Part shown: in pieces, positions 16,577 to 25,260 of the stretch
How positions within the stretch are numbered: the stretch's first letter is position 1
How the letters are laid out: the number at the start of each line of letters is the position of its first letter
NCBI GenBank assembly: GCA_052326585.1
Contig: JBKQLU010000013.1
Location: 19,823 to 83,822 of the forward strand
Origin: JAPLJC01 sp052326585
GTDB lineage: Bacteria > Desulfobacterota > Desulfobaccia > Desulfobaccales > 0-14-0-80-60-11
Direction: 5' to 3'
DNA length: 64,000 nt
Notes under the pieces: model-generated
The model's database searches: none
Seen by the model: only the letters and a program-made list of their open reading frames with translations
What the model was told of the DNA's origin: nothing
Made by a program: the position numbers and the translations under genes

Positions 16577-18754
16577 TCACTTCTTGTCACTGACCAGCAC
16601 CCGGCAGTCCACGCACCAGCACCCTTCCGCGTCCGCCACCACGGGGTTGAGGTCCATCTCCTTAATTTCCGGGTAGTCCTGGGAAAGCCTGGACAGGGAG
16701 AGGATGATGTCCTCGAGGCAGGGGAGCGCGACGCCAGACTGGCCCCGCACCCCGCGGAGGATGGGATAAATCCTTAGGGACTGCAACAGGGCGGCGGCCT
16801 CTTCCCGGTTGACCGGGACAAAGGCTCGGGCCACGTCCTGGAAAATTTCCGTGTAAATTCCGCCCATGCCAGCCACCAACACCGGCCCGAATTGGGGGTC
16901 CTGCTTGATCCCGAAAAGGAGTTCGGTGCCCTGTACCTGCCTTTGCACCAGCAGACCCTGCAATTCCCCTTTGGGCGTCTGCCGGGCAAAGAGAGCCGCC
17001 ATTTCCTGAAACGCCAAACTCACTTGGGCCTCACTGCCAAGGTTGAGGCGCACTCCTCCCAGGTCGGATTTGTGCAGCCACTGGGGCGAGATAATTTTTA
17101 GAACCACCGGGTAACCGAACTCCCGGGCCGCGGCCAGGGCCTCTTCCACTTTTTGCACCAGGCGCCCGGGGACCAGGGGGATGCCATAGCGCCCCAACAG
17201 CAGCAAAGGCTCCTCCCCCACCAGGATTGGCGAGGAAGATGTGGAGAGGGGGGGGCGGAGGCCAGGGGCCCGCTTGCGGTCCGCTTCCCCGCCGCCAGCC
17301 CCAACCTGGGGCGGCTTGTCTGAGGGGAGGGCCGGAAACCCAAGTTGCCCCACCTGAGCCACTGCTGCCCCCGGCAAGGCGCCAACCAGCCGCCGCCACC
17401 GCCAGGTGGCAGCAAGGCCCAGGATAGCTTCGTCCGGGGTAGCAAAGCACGCGACCCCGGGTTCCTGGTCCAGGACCTGGCTCTGGCGCCAGGTATCGTC
17501 ACCGTAAGGGCATAGGGCCAGGGGTTTTTGGCAGGGGTTGGCAGCCTGGATTTCCCGGACCGCGGCCACCAGGTCGATATCGGCATGCAGCGGCGAACCC
17601 CAGGACGGGGTGACGCCCAGCACGGCATCCACCTGTTCATCCCGGAGCAAGCCTTGGGCGGCCTTGGCGAACACCTGGCTAAAGGAGCCGCCGCCAACCA
17701 TGCCCAGGGGCCAGATATCTACCGGGTTATGGAGGCGGAACCAGGGGATGCGGGGGTCTTCCAGTTCCGTCCGGATCTCTTCCGGGAAGGGCGCTAATTC
17801 CAGGCCATAGTCTGCACAGGCGTCCGCGACCACGATGCCGAAGGCGCCGGAGGCGGTCACCATGCCCAGGCGGGGCCCCGGCATGGGCCGAAAATGGAGA
17901 AAGGCCTTAGCCGCGGCCCGCAGTTCCACCAGGTTCCGGACCCGGATCAGGCCGGCCTGGGCGCAGGCCAGGTCAAAGATGGCGTCTTCCCCCACCAGTG
18001 AGCCGGTATGGGATAGCGCGGCCTTGGCCCCCGCGGCGCTGCGCCCGGTTTTCAACACCAGGATGGGTTTTTGAGAGGCAATGCGGGCCGCCACCTTAAG
18101 AAACTCCCGGCCCCGTTTCATGCCTTCCAGATGAAGCATAATAATCTGAGTCTGGGGGTCGTTTGCCAAGAATTCCAGCACATCGACAAAGTCCACGTCG
18201 CAGCCGTTGCCGATATCGATCGATTTTCCCAGGCGCCAGGTGAAGTTAGAGTAGCCCGCCTGGAAGACCCCGGACTGCACCACCAGGGTCAAGGGCGGCG
18301 GCGCCTTCTCCCGGGGGATATCGACAAAGGCGGAGCTGAAGCCGGCAAAGGCATTGACCACGCCCATGGTATTAGGGCCCAGGACCCGCGCCCCGTGTTT
18401 ATGAGCCAGCCGCACCAACTCCTCTTGCAATTCGCCGCCCCGGGCATCGGCGTCGGCAAAACCCTGGCTGATGATCACCAGTCGGCTAATACCCCGCTGC
18501 AGGCAATCCCGGAAAACCGGCAGGACGCGATCCCGGCCCAGGGAAATGACGGCCAACTCGGGGGCCTCAGGCAGGTCGGCCACCCTGGGAAAGGTTTTTT
18601 GTCCCAGGATTTCCGGGACCTGGGGATGGACCAGGTAGATTTTCCCCGCATAGCCATAACGCTGCAGCATTTCTAAATTGTTCAAGGCGCCCGGACCGGT
18701 CTGCCGGGTCACGCCGATCAGAACCAGCGAACGCGGCGCGAAGAAAACTTTCAT
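16577..18754 (-). CDS. ADP-forming acetate/acyl-CoA ligase (fused alpha-beta)
   Basis: The 725-residue protein joins the CoA-binding and ligase-CoA domains (1-about 470) to a C-terminal ATP-grasp domain (about 500-725). The phosphorylated histidine H249 is in ALSHTGSLVGED. This enzyme class turns acyl-CoA, ADP and phosphate into acid, CoA and ATP, or the reverse, and is common in archaea and anaerobic bacteria. A linker rich in Pro, Gly and Ser (about 455-495) separates the two halves and is probably flexible. It lies 35 bases downstream of a broken enoyl-CoA hydratase gene on the same strand, so a shared acyl-CoA pathway is likely; the actual acyl group is unknown. Confidence 0.9.
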   Translation of the reverse strand: MKVFFAPRSLVLIGVTRQTGPGALNNLEMLQRYGYAGKIYLVHPQVPEILGQKTFPRVADLPEAPELAVISLGRDRVLPVFRDCLQRGISRLVIISQGFADADARGGELQEELVRLAHKHGARVLGPNTMGVVNAFAGFSSAFVDIPREKAPPPLTLVVQSGVFQAGYSNFTWRLGKSIDIGNGCDVDFVDVLEFLANDPQTQIIMLHLEGMKRGREFLKVAARIASQKPILVLKTGRSAAGAKAALSHTGSLVGEDAIFDLACAQAGLIRVRNLVELRAAAKAFLHFRPMPGPRLGMVTASGAFGIVVADACADYGLELAPFPEEIRTELEDPRIPWFRLHNPVDIWPLGMVGGGSFSQVFAKAAQGLLRDEQVDAVLGVTPSWGSPLHADIDLVAAVREIQAANPCQKPLALCPYGDDTWRQSQVLDQEPGVACFATPDEAILGLAATWRWRRLVGALPGAAVAQVGQLGFPALPSDKPPQVGAGGGEADRKRAPGLRPPLSTSSSPILVGEEPLLLLGRYGIPLVPGRLVQKVEEALAAAREFGYPVVLKIISPQWLHKSDLGGVRLNLGSEAQVSLAFQEMAALFARQTPKGELQGLLVQRQVQGTELLFGIKQDPQFGPVLVAGMGGIYTEIFQDVARAFVPVNREEAAALLQSLRIYPILRGVRGQSGVALPCLEDIILSLSRLSQDYPEIKEMDLNPVVADAEGCWCVDCRVLVSDKK

Positions 18755-18789
18755 GGGGGAACTCCTGTTGGGAGAAGCAGGGAAACCCT

Positions 18790-19704
18790 CTATTGGGCCC
18801 AGAAGTTGAGGGCCAACTGCCGGCGGCGATTCCAGACTGCGCTCTTCTCGGCAAAGGCCTTGAGCCCCACTCCCGGTTCCGCATCAGGAATTTTCGGGGT
18901 GTCCGGGTGCCAGTTGTGGGACGCGGTGATCACCTCATTCAGGGACTCGAAGGCCAGGGCCGTCGCCATGTCGGCATCGGCGTTCTTATTCAGGACGAAC
19001 TTGATCTGCCGCAGTGTCTGCTGGTTCTTGAGGAGCATCATCTGCAGAAACTTTTCGACTTCCTGGTCCATCTGATCATCCGGCGCCGTCTGGTTAAAGA
19101 GGCCCCACTCGACGCCATGCGCCGCAGAATGCAAGGCCCCGATCATGGTGATTTCCTTGGTGCGCCGGCGCCCGATGAACCGAATCATGCGGGTCGTGCC
19201 GCCCCAGCCTGGCGTCATGGCGTTATCGACCTCGGGGAAGCCCCAGCGGGAGCTGGCCGCCGCCAAGATAAAGTCGCAGACCATGGCCATTTCCAGCCCA
19301 CCCCCCAGGGCGTAGCCCTCCACCACCGCCAGGGTCACTTTGTCCATCTCTTCGATACTTTAGGCAAATTCCTGATAGTAGCGAATCCGCTTCATCACCT
19401 GGTTGGCATTGCCCCAGCGGCCCTCAAGCATCTCGACCAGGTCATCGCCAACGAAGAAGTTGCCGCCCTCGCCCCGGAACACGACGATATGCACCGACTC
19501 GTCGGCGCCCACCTCGGACACGGCGGTGCGCAGTTCATCGGTCATGGCCATGGTCAGGGTATTGAGCTTCTTGCCCTTGGTCTTCCAAGAGATGGTGGCA
19601 ACCCGGCCGCCGTGGCTCTTGGTAATCTTTACCTGTTCGTACTGCTTGACGGTGACCGCTCTATAAGCGGGGACTAAAACTGCGGGGTGGCGTTTCTCGC
19701 TCAT
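18790..19704 (-). pseudogene. Enoyl-CoA hydratase/isomerase family gene broken by an in-frame TAA
   Basis: One continuous frame of 304 codons is split by a single TAA at 19360-19362. The N-terminal part (from ATG 19704, behind GGAGATAGG) contains FRGEGGNFFVGDDL, the first oxyanion-hole segment. The C-terminal part has GGGLEMAMVCDFILAA and FPEVDNAMTPGWGGT, which carry the two conserved glutamates of crotonases. The two sides join with no shift, reading RYYQEFA-stop-SIEEMDKV, so the stop replaces one residue. A single C to T change from CAA (Gln) would explain it. A separate ATG at 19347 could start the C-terminal half, but neither half folds alone in this family. Nonsense mutation or base-calling error are both possible. 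Confidence 0.8.
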
Positions 19705-19975
19705 TGGCCTATCTCCTTGACTGTTCGGTATCCCGGTGCCCCAAGGCGCGCCAAAACGCGCCGGATAATTAGCCAAATTTACTTAGTCCAGTTATACAAG
19801 TCAATATATTTTTTATCTTCCGGGCCATAAGAAATTCATCAATGCTGGCCTGGGCCAACTTGCGGGCCATGCGGCGATCTGGGGTTAACCCGGCAGTGCC
19901 GGGGGGGGCCGGGAACTTATCGATCCGGGTGGCAGCAGTCTGCTAATAATGGTATGGCTGATACCAGCTTAACTA

Positions 19976-20004
19976 TTGACTTGCATAAATGGATTTTCTA
20001 TAAT
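19976..20004 (+). promoter_or_regulatory. Strong sigma-70-type promoter for the tandem-HxlR gene
   Basis: TTGACT (19976) and a perfect TATAAT (19999) are 17 bases apart. Transcription would start near 20011. This rules out the upstream start at 19954 and supports the ATG at 20038. Confidence 0.75.
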
Positions 20005-20037
20005 CTTGCCAAAAATCTCTTCCCCGCAGGCCATGCG

Positions 20038-21087
20038 ATGACTTCGCCGGCTAATCAGCTTAAAAATAAGCCGCTCCTGTCTGATAGGCAAGTAGCGGCT
20101 GGACCCCGGCCCTTGAAAAAGGCCAAAATGAGGCTGCCCCCGGGGGGCACGGGGCTGGGGGCCCGGGAGCGCTTCTGTTCGGTGGCCCGCACCGTTGAGA
20201 TATTGTCTGACGCCTGGAGCTTTCTGGTTCTGCGGGAGTGCTTCTTCGGCACCAGGCGTTTTGAGAAATTTCAGAGTGTGCTGGGGGTTTCCCGGACCAC
20301 CCTGGCCAAGCTCTTACAGAAGCTCACGGCCCTGGGATTGCTCCGCAAGGAATGCTATTCCTCCCGGCCCCCACGTTTCGAATATCGCTTTACGGACCGG
20401 GGCCGGGAACTCTACCCGGTCATGCTGGCTCTCTTGCAATTCGGGGACAAGTGGCTCCGGGGCGAGTCGCCGCCGCCGCTGCAGCTCTACCACAAAGAAT
20501 GCGGCCATACTTGCTCCCCCCTGGTGGTCTGTTCCCATTGCGGCGCCGAGATTCTGCCGCGCCGCGTGCACTTCCGGGACGGTCCCGGCGCCGGCAGCAG
20601 CCCCAGGGAGGCAGACCGGATACGTTCCCGCCGGGTCTCTGATCCGGATAGGCTGGCACGCGGCCGCCCCTGCTCGGTGGCCCGGACGCTGCTCATCCTT
20701 GGGGATAAATGGACTTTCCTGATCCTGCGGGAAACCTTCTTTGGCATCCGCAGGTATGAGGAATTGCGCACCCGGCTGGGGATTGCCACCAATATCTTGC
20801 GGGATCGCCTCTCACGGCTGACGGAGCAGGGCATACTGGTGAAGAGGCTTTATCAGGAGAGTCCGGAGCGCTTCGAATATCGTCTTACCGAAAAGGGGAA
20901 GGACTTTTATGGACCTTTTATCGCCATGATGCGTTGGGGGGACAGGTGGCTTTCCGGCGGCAGGCCGCCGTTGCGACTGCGCCATCGGGATTGTGACCGC
21001 GACTTCTCGGCGCTGCTGGTCTGCGATCACTGCCACCAGGAACTCAATCCCCGGCAAATGGGCTTTACCCTTAACTATGCCCTTTAA
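20038..21087 (+). CDS. Tandem-domain HxlR-family transcriptional regulator
   Basis: This 349-residue protein holds two full HxlR winged-helix units, whereas the family norm is a single domain of about 100-130 residues. Unit 1 (47-140) runs CSVARTVEILSDAWSFLVLR to FEYRFTDRGRELYP; unit 2 (212-305) runs CSVARTLLILGDKWTFLILR to FEYRLTEKGKDFYG. Each is followed by a cysteine-rich tail (C155, C159, C165, C168; then C319, C329, C332) that looks like a zinc ribbon. A single chain may therefore act as a built-in dimer. The nitrilase gene follows after 18 bases in the same direction and the acyl-CoA genes diverge upstream; either could be its target. Ligand unknown. Confidence 0.88.
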   Translation: MTSPANQLKNKPLLSDRQVAAGPRPLKKAKMRLPPGGTGLGARERFCSVARTVEILSDAWSFLVLRECFFGTRRFEKFQSVLGVSRTTLAKLLQKLTALGLLRKECYSSRPPRFEYRFTDRGRELYPVMLALLQFGDKWLRGESPPPLQLYHKECGHTCSPLVVCSHCGAEILPRRVHFRDGPGAGSSPREADRIRSRRVSDPDRLARGRPCSVARTLLILGDKWTFLILRETFFGIRRYEELRTRLGIATNILRDRLSRLTEQGILVKRLYQESPERFEYRLTEKGKDFYGPFIAMMRWGDRWLSGGRPPLRLRHRDCDRDFSALLVCDHCHQELNPRQMGFTLNYAL

Positions 21088-21105
21088 TCCCGTCAGGTAA
21101 TCGCT

Positions 21106-21912
21106 ATGGTAAAAATCCTACTGATTCAGCCCCTGCCGGCGGCGCGGCTGGAAAGCCGCGAGAACCTGGACCTGGCCCTTGAGCTTCTCAGGCGCTGCCA
21201 GGGACAGAACGCAGATCTCATTTGCTTTCCGGAATACTTCCCTTTCGGGGGCGAGGCGGAATTGGCGCGCGCCGCCCGTGACCTCGGCGCCTATGTGGTT
21301 GCCGGTCTGGTGGCGGAGGCATCCGGGAAGCGGTACAACACTGCCACCCTGTTCGACCGCCAGGGGAATCTGGTGGGCCGCCAGCCCAAGGTCAATCCCG
21401 GCAAACTGGAACGCCGGGCCTTCGGCGTCAGTCCCGGGGAGGGTTGGCGAGCCCTGGACACCGATTTTGGCCGGGTCGGCCTGCCGGTGTGCGTCGATTT
21501 CTGGGGCCGCCCCGAGGCGGCTAGAGAACTCGTCGCCCAAGGGGTGGACCTCATTGTCAACCCCTCCTACTTTCCCGTATTGCGCCGCCATTGGGTCATG
21601 GCCTCTTTGGCCCGGGCCTTCGACTATTATCTGCCGGTGGTTGGCGTAAATACCGCAACTTACCGGGGAGAGATCGGCGGACGCCAATATCCCCTCCAGG
21701 GCGGCTGGTCTTTCGCCATCCAGCCTCCGGCCCCGGCCAGCAAAAAAGAACTGGCGGACATTGTCAGACCCTGGGACGACCTCTGGGATTGGGTGACGCT
21801 GCAAAAAAGTGAGCAGGAAGAAATCTTTCCCATCTGTCTCGATCTGGAAGGGGCCCGGAAATGGCGGCCGATAATCCAGGAGCGCTTTTTCGGGTGGCCC
21901 CTCTCCTTCTAA
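21106..21912 (+). CDS. Carbon-nitrogen hydrolase (nitrilase superfamily)
   Basis: This 268-residue protein shows the nitrilase Glu-Lys-Cys triad: E43 in CFPEYFPF, K95 in GRQPKVNPG and C129 in LPVCVDFWG. These enzymes hydrolyse amides, carbamoyl compounds or nitriles. The substrate cannot be named. It lies 18 bases after the tandem-HxlR gene, likely in its transcript, and its stop overlaps the convergent carboxymuconolactone-decarboxylase-family gene by 4 bases. Confidence 0.85.
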   Translation: MVKILLIQPLPAARLESRENLDLALELLRRCQGQNADLICFPEYFPFGGEAELARAARDLGAYVVAGLVAEASGKRYNTATLFDRQGNLVGRQPKVNPGKLERRAFGVSPGEGWRALDTDFGRVGLPVCVDFWGRPEAARELVAQGVDLIVNPSYFPVLRRHWVMASLARAFDYYLPVVGVNTATYRGEIGGRQYPLQGGWSFAIQPPAPASKKELADIVRPWDDLWDWVTLQKSEQEEIFPICLDLEGARKWRPIIQERFFGWPLSF

Positions 21913-22544
21913 AGAGGGAGCCCTCGTTGCAACAGAACCTTACCTAATATTTCATAGGCATTATCAGCTTCTTTCTTGCCGACTTTGGCTGCGAGCACGG
22001 ATATCAGGCTCTTCATCTGAGCCTCGGTTAGGCCGGTATTGAACCCGATGTTAAAATGGGCCTGCAACTGGGGGGTGACCCCCTCCATACCGGCCAGGGC
22101 GGATATGGTCGCGATCTCCCTGCTCTGGAAATCCAGGTTGTCGCGCCCGAATATGTCCCCGAACAGGTGTTCTTTCAAGAAGGCATCAATTGCGGGAGCG
22201 AATCTATAAATCGCCCCGCTGGCCGGTGATCCTATCAGGCTTGTCTGAATTGCCGTTCCAAGTTCGAGGCTGCTTTTGTTAGCAGGCAAGGGGCTTGGCT
22301 CTCTGCCAAGCTCGTCCCTGATGCCTTTCTTCTGCCGTTCCTCCACGACGCTCATAAAGGTGCCGATGCCGTTCAGGTTGCGCGGAAATCCTGCATAGGC
22401 ATACATCTGCACGAGGACCTCCTTGGTTTCATTGACAGTCAAACCAGCATCCAGTCCTTCGTTCAGGGCTGCTTTCAGCTTGTCCAAATCTCCGTTCGCA
22501 GTGAAGGCCGCGATGGTGACGATTTTTTCCTGTTTGGCGTTCAA
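21909..22544 (-). CDS. Carboxymuconolactone decarboxylase family protein (two-domain)
   Basis: This 211-residue protein has two CMD-like segments (about 10-75 and 120-205), each with the helical pattern LNEGLDAGLTVNETKEVLVQ or FNIGFNTGLTEAQMKSLISV. The CxxC of AhpD-like peroxidases is absent, so antioxidant activity is doubtful and it may be a decarboxylase-fold protein of unknown job. The frame opens with TTG at 22544. Upstream, GGAGG precedes an ATG at 22558 whose frame ends after five codons in a TGA overlapping that TTG; one missing base there would give a longer N-terminus. It is last in a minus-strand cluster with an alcohol dehydrogenase, cupin and aldo/keto reductase. Confidence 0.85.
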   Translation of the reverse strand: MNAKQEKIVTIAAFTANGDLDKLKAALNEGLDAGLTVNETKEVLVQMYAYAGFPRNLNGIGTFMSVVEERQKKGIRDELGREPSPLPANKSSLELGTAIQTSLIGSPASGAIYRFAPAIDAFLKEHLFGDIFGRDNLDFQSREIATISALAGMEGVTPQLQAHFNIGFNTGLTEAQMKSLISVLAAKVGKKEADNAYEILGKVLLQRGLPL

Positions 22545-22581
22545 GCCTTCGTTTTCATGCTCTGCGCCTCCGGAATGGCTG

Positions 22582-23619
22582 CTATCGCACCGTGACCATC
22601 ACCTTGATGGCCTTACGCGTATCCATCGCCCGGTAGCCTTCGGGCACGCCGGCGAGGTCGACAGTGAGGTCCAGGACCGGGGAAGGATCGAGCCGGCCGG
22701 CCAGCACATCGGCGAGAAGCTCGGGAATATAGGCGCGCACCGGCGTCACGCCGCCTTGCAAGGCGATATTCTGGAAGAACATCCTTTTGAAGTCCACCGC
22801 CGCGCTGTGATGGGGCACCCCAACGAAGCCCACCCTGCAACCGGGGCGGCAGATACCAATCGCGGTATTCAGGGAACCGCTCGTTCCCACGCATTCGAGC
22901 ACGGCTTCAGCCCCACCCTTGGTCATTTCCAGCACCCGCCCGGTTGCTTCATCGCCGCGGCTCATGACTAGGTCGGTTGCGCCGAATCTTTGGGCCAGGT
23001 CCAGGCGTCCGGCCTGATGTCCCAGGACGATGATACGCTCAGCGCCGAGCCGGCGCGCCGCCAGGACGCCGCACAATCCCACTGCGCCGTCTCCAACCAC
23101 GGCAACCGTCGCGCCCTTGCGGACGCCCGCAGAGACCGCCGCATGGTGCCCAGTCCCCATTACGTCGGTGAGGGGCAATACGGCCTGCAGCATCGCGGCA
23201 TCATTTTCGATGCTTTGGGGCAAAACCACCAAATTGGAGTCGGCATAAGGAGAGCGCACCATTTCCCCCTGCCCCCCGTCGTTTTTCGCTCCCCAGAAAC
23301 CTGCTTGAATGCATGAGGTCTGCAGGCCTTTCCGGCAGAATTCACAGTCTCCGTCGGAAAAAGCGAAAGGGGCAATCACCCGGTCTCCCTTCCTGATGGT
23401 GCGGACTCCGGGACCGACCTCCTCGACAATTCCCATCCACTCATGTCCCGTTCGCCAGCCCGGCTCGTAGGGTGAAAGCCCCCTGTAAAACCACAAGTCC
23501 GACCCGCAGATGCAGGCGTGGGTCACACGAACGATGGCGTCGGTAGGTTCCTTGATTGCCGGGTCGGGTACTTCCTCAACGCGCACATCCCCAGGTGCGT
23601 GAAAAATGGTTGCTTTCAT
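22582..23619 (-). CDS. Zinc-dependent alcohol dehydrogenase
   Basis: This 345-residue medium-chain dehydrogenase has a GroES-like N-terminal domain with catalytic zinc ligands C38 (CICGSD) and H59-E60 (TGHEWMGIVEEVGPG). The structural zinc lobe DGDCEFCRKGLQTSC has Asp where the first Cys usually lies, as in one known subgroup. The Rossmann domain has AVVGDGAVGLCGV. It would oxidise an alcohol or reduce an aldehyde with NAD(P). It sits 37 bases before the CMD-family gene, so the two are probably cotranscribed. Substrate unknown. Confidence 0.9.
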   Translation of the reverse strand: MKATIFHAPGDVRVEEVPDPAIKEPTDAIVRVTHACICGSDLWFYRGLSPYEPGWRTGHEWMGIVEEVGPGVRTIRKGDRVIAPFAFSDGDCEFCRKGLQTSCIQAGFWGAKNDGGQGEMVRSPYADSNLVVLPQSIENDAAMLQAVLPLTDVMGTGHHAAVSAGVRKGATVAVVGDGAVGLCGVLAARRLGAERIIVLGHQAGRLDLAQRFGATDLVMSRGDEATGRVLEMTKGGAEAVLECVGTSGSLNTAIGICRPGCRVGFVGVPHHSAAVDFKRMFFQNIALQGGVTPVRAYIPELLADVLAGRLDPSPVLDLTVDLAGVPEGYRAMDTRKAIKVMVTVR

Positions 23620-23746
23620 CTTTCGACTCCTTGATTCGATTCATTCGGGTTTTGGCGTCCAGCATATCGGTTTTTTCCCCGCCGGCACTCCGAACTGTGT
23701 ACTTATCGTGCTGCCTCCCGCAAAAGGCGCAAGATCATCTGCGGTA

Positions 23747-24130
23747 TTACTCGTCGCTGACCTTTTCCAGCCATGCGACGGCCTTGCCGTCGAGCTCTTC
23801 CTGAATGGCGATATGGGTCATGGCAGTAGTCGCCGTGGCGCCATGCCAATGTTTCTCACCCGGCGGGATCCAGACCACGTCACCCGGCCGAATCTCCTCG
23901 ATCGGGCCTCCCCAGCGCTGCACCAGGCCGGAGCCAGCCGTCACGATCAGGGTCTGGCCCAGCGGGTGGGTGTGCCATGCCGTCCGGGCGCCGGGCTCGA
24001 ACGTGACACTGGCCCCGCGGGCGCGGGCCGGATCCTTTGCCGGAAACAGGGGGTCAAGGCGTACCGTGCCGGTGAAATACTCGGCTGGTCCTTTTGCGGA
24101 GGGCTGTGAACCGCTTCTTTTGATGTCCAT
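23747..24130 (-). CDS. Small cupin-domain protein
   Basis: This 127-residue single cupin barrel has metal ligands H53 and H55 (WHTHPLGQT), Q59, and H94 in PPGEKHWHGA. It resembles small YhhW/DUF cupins found beside CMD-family and aldo/keto reductase genes. I chose the ATG at 24130 (MDIKRSGSQ) because AAAGGAG lies upstream; the frame extends to 24223 without support. It may bind a metal and act as an oxygenase or isomerase, but no substrate is evident. Confidence 0.85.
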   Translation of the reverse strand: MDIKRSGSQPSAKGPAEYFTGTVRLDPLFPAKDPARARGASVTFEPGARTAWHTHPLGQTLIVTAGSGLVQRWGGPIEEIRPGDVVWIPPGEKHWHGATATTAMTHIAIQEELDGKAVAWLEKVSDE

Positions 24131-24232
24131 TTTTCTAAACTCCTTTCGTTGACGGCAGCAGCCGTTAGTCTGGCGTTTGGTAGCCTGCTGTTGCGGCGGC
24201 CGCAATGCAACCAGAGAACACATTTTTGCCGC

Positions 24233-25234
24233 TCAGCGGCCGGTCATGCGGTCCAGCTCTTCGGGGTACCGCGCCCCTTGCACCGTGATCTTTGCGGCGG
24301 CGCTATCGATCTCACGAAGATCGCCGGACGTAAGTTCGACTGCAAGTGCGCCGATGTTCTCATCCAGGCGCTCCAGCTTCCGGGTGCCCGGAATTGGCAC
24401 AATCCACGGCTTCTGGGCAAGCAGCCACGCCAGCGCTATCTGAGCAAGGCTCGCCTTCTTCCGTTCCGCAATCTTGCCAAGCAGATCAATCAAGGCCTGA
24501 TTCGCCTTCCGAGCCTCCGGCGTAAAGCGCGGGACGGTGTTGCGCATGTCGGAACCGTCGAACACAGTTTTTTCGTTGATCTTTCCCGTGAGGAAGCCCC
24601 TACCCAGGGGGCTAAAGGGCACGAAGCCGATTCCGAGTTCCTCGAGCGCCGGTAGCGCTTCCGCTTCCGGGCCTCTCCACCACAGCGAGTATTCGCTCTG
24701 GACCGCAGTGACCGGCTGGACGGCGTGGGCGCGACGGATCGTCTCTACCCCTGCTTCAGAAAGGCCGAAGTGCTTAACCTTGCCTTCCCGAATCAGGTCC
24801 TGCACCGCCCCCGCCACGTCTTCGATGGGCACGTCCGGGTCAACGCGGTGTTGATAGAACAGATCGATGGCATCGACCTTGAGTCGCTTGAGCGAGGCCG
24901 CGGCGACCTGCTTGATGTGCTCCGGCTGGCTATTAAGGGCTGGCCCCCCCTTCGTCCCCCTGGGATCGACCTTGATATCGAACCCGAACTTGGTGGCTAT
25001 CACCACTTGCCCTCGGAAGGGGGCCAGGGCTTCGCCCACGAGTTCTTCGTTGGTAAACGGGCCATAGACTTCAGCGGTGTCGAAGAAGGTGATGCCGCGT
25101 TCGACGGCTGACCGAATCAGTGAAATCATCTCCTGCTTGTCTGCAGGCGGACCATAGCCAAAGCTCATTCCCATGCAGCCGAGCCCGAGAGCCGAAACTT
25201 CCAGGCCGCTTTTTCCCAATTTACGCTTTTGCAT
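24233..25234 (-). CDS. Aldo/keto reductase
   Basis: This 333-residue TIM-barrel oxidoreductase carries the full AKR tetrad: D52 and Y57 (FFDTAEVYG), K82 (IATKFGF) and H129 (FYQHRVD). The NADPH-binding tail IPIPGTRKLERLDENI-like segment (WIVPIPGTRKLERLDENI) is present. It reduces aldehydes or ketones to alcohols, resembling the YhdN/AKR13 group. It lies between fumC and the cupin gene on the same strand; with the alcohol dehydrogenase and CMD protein it forms a likely carbonyl-detoxification cluster. Confidence 0.92.
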   Translation of the reverse strand: MQKRKLGKSGLEVSALGLGCMGMSFGYGPPADKQEMISLIRSAVERGITFFDTAEVYGPFTNEELVGEALAPFRGQVVIATKFGFDIKVDPRGTKGGPALNSQPEHIKQVAAASLKRLKVDAIDLFYQHRVDPDVPIEDVAGAVQDLIREGKVKHFGLSEAGVETIRRAHAVQPVTAVQSEYSLWWRGPEAEALPALEELGIGFVPFSPLGRGFLTGKINEKTVFDGSDMRNTVPRFTPEARKANQALIDLLGKIAERKKASLAQIALAWLLAQKPWIVPIPGTRKLERLDENIGALAVELTSGDLREIDSAAAKITVQGARYPEELDRMTGR

Positions 25235-25260
25235 TGTTTCTCCTTCCGCCGGTTTTGGCG

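Noticed and set aside
19360..19362. Recoding (selenocysteine or pyrrolysine) at the internal stop
   Set aside because: The codon is TAA, not TGA or TAG, and the position in the crotonase fold is not catalytic.
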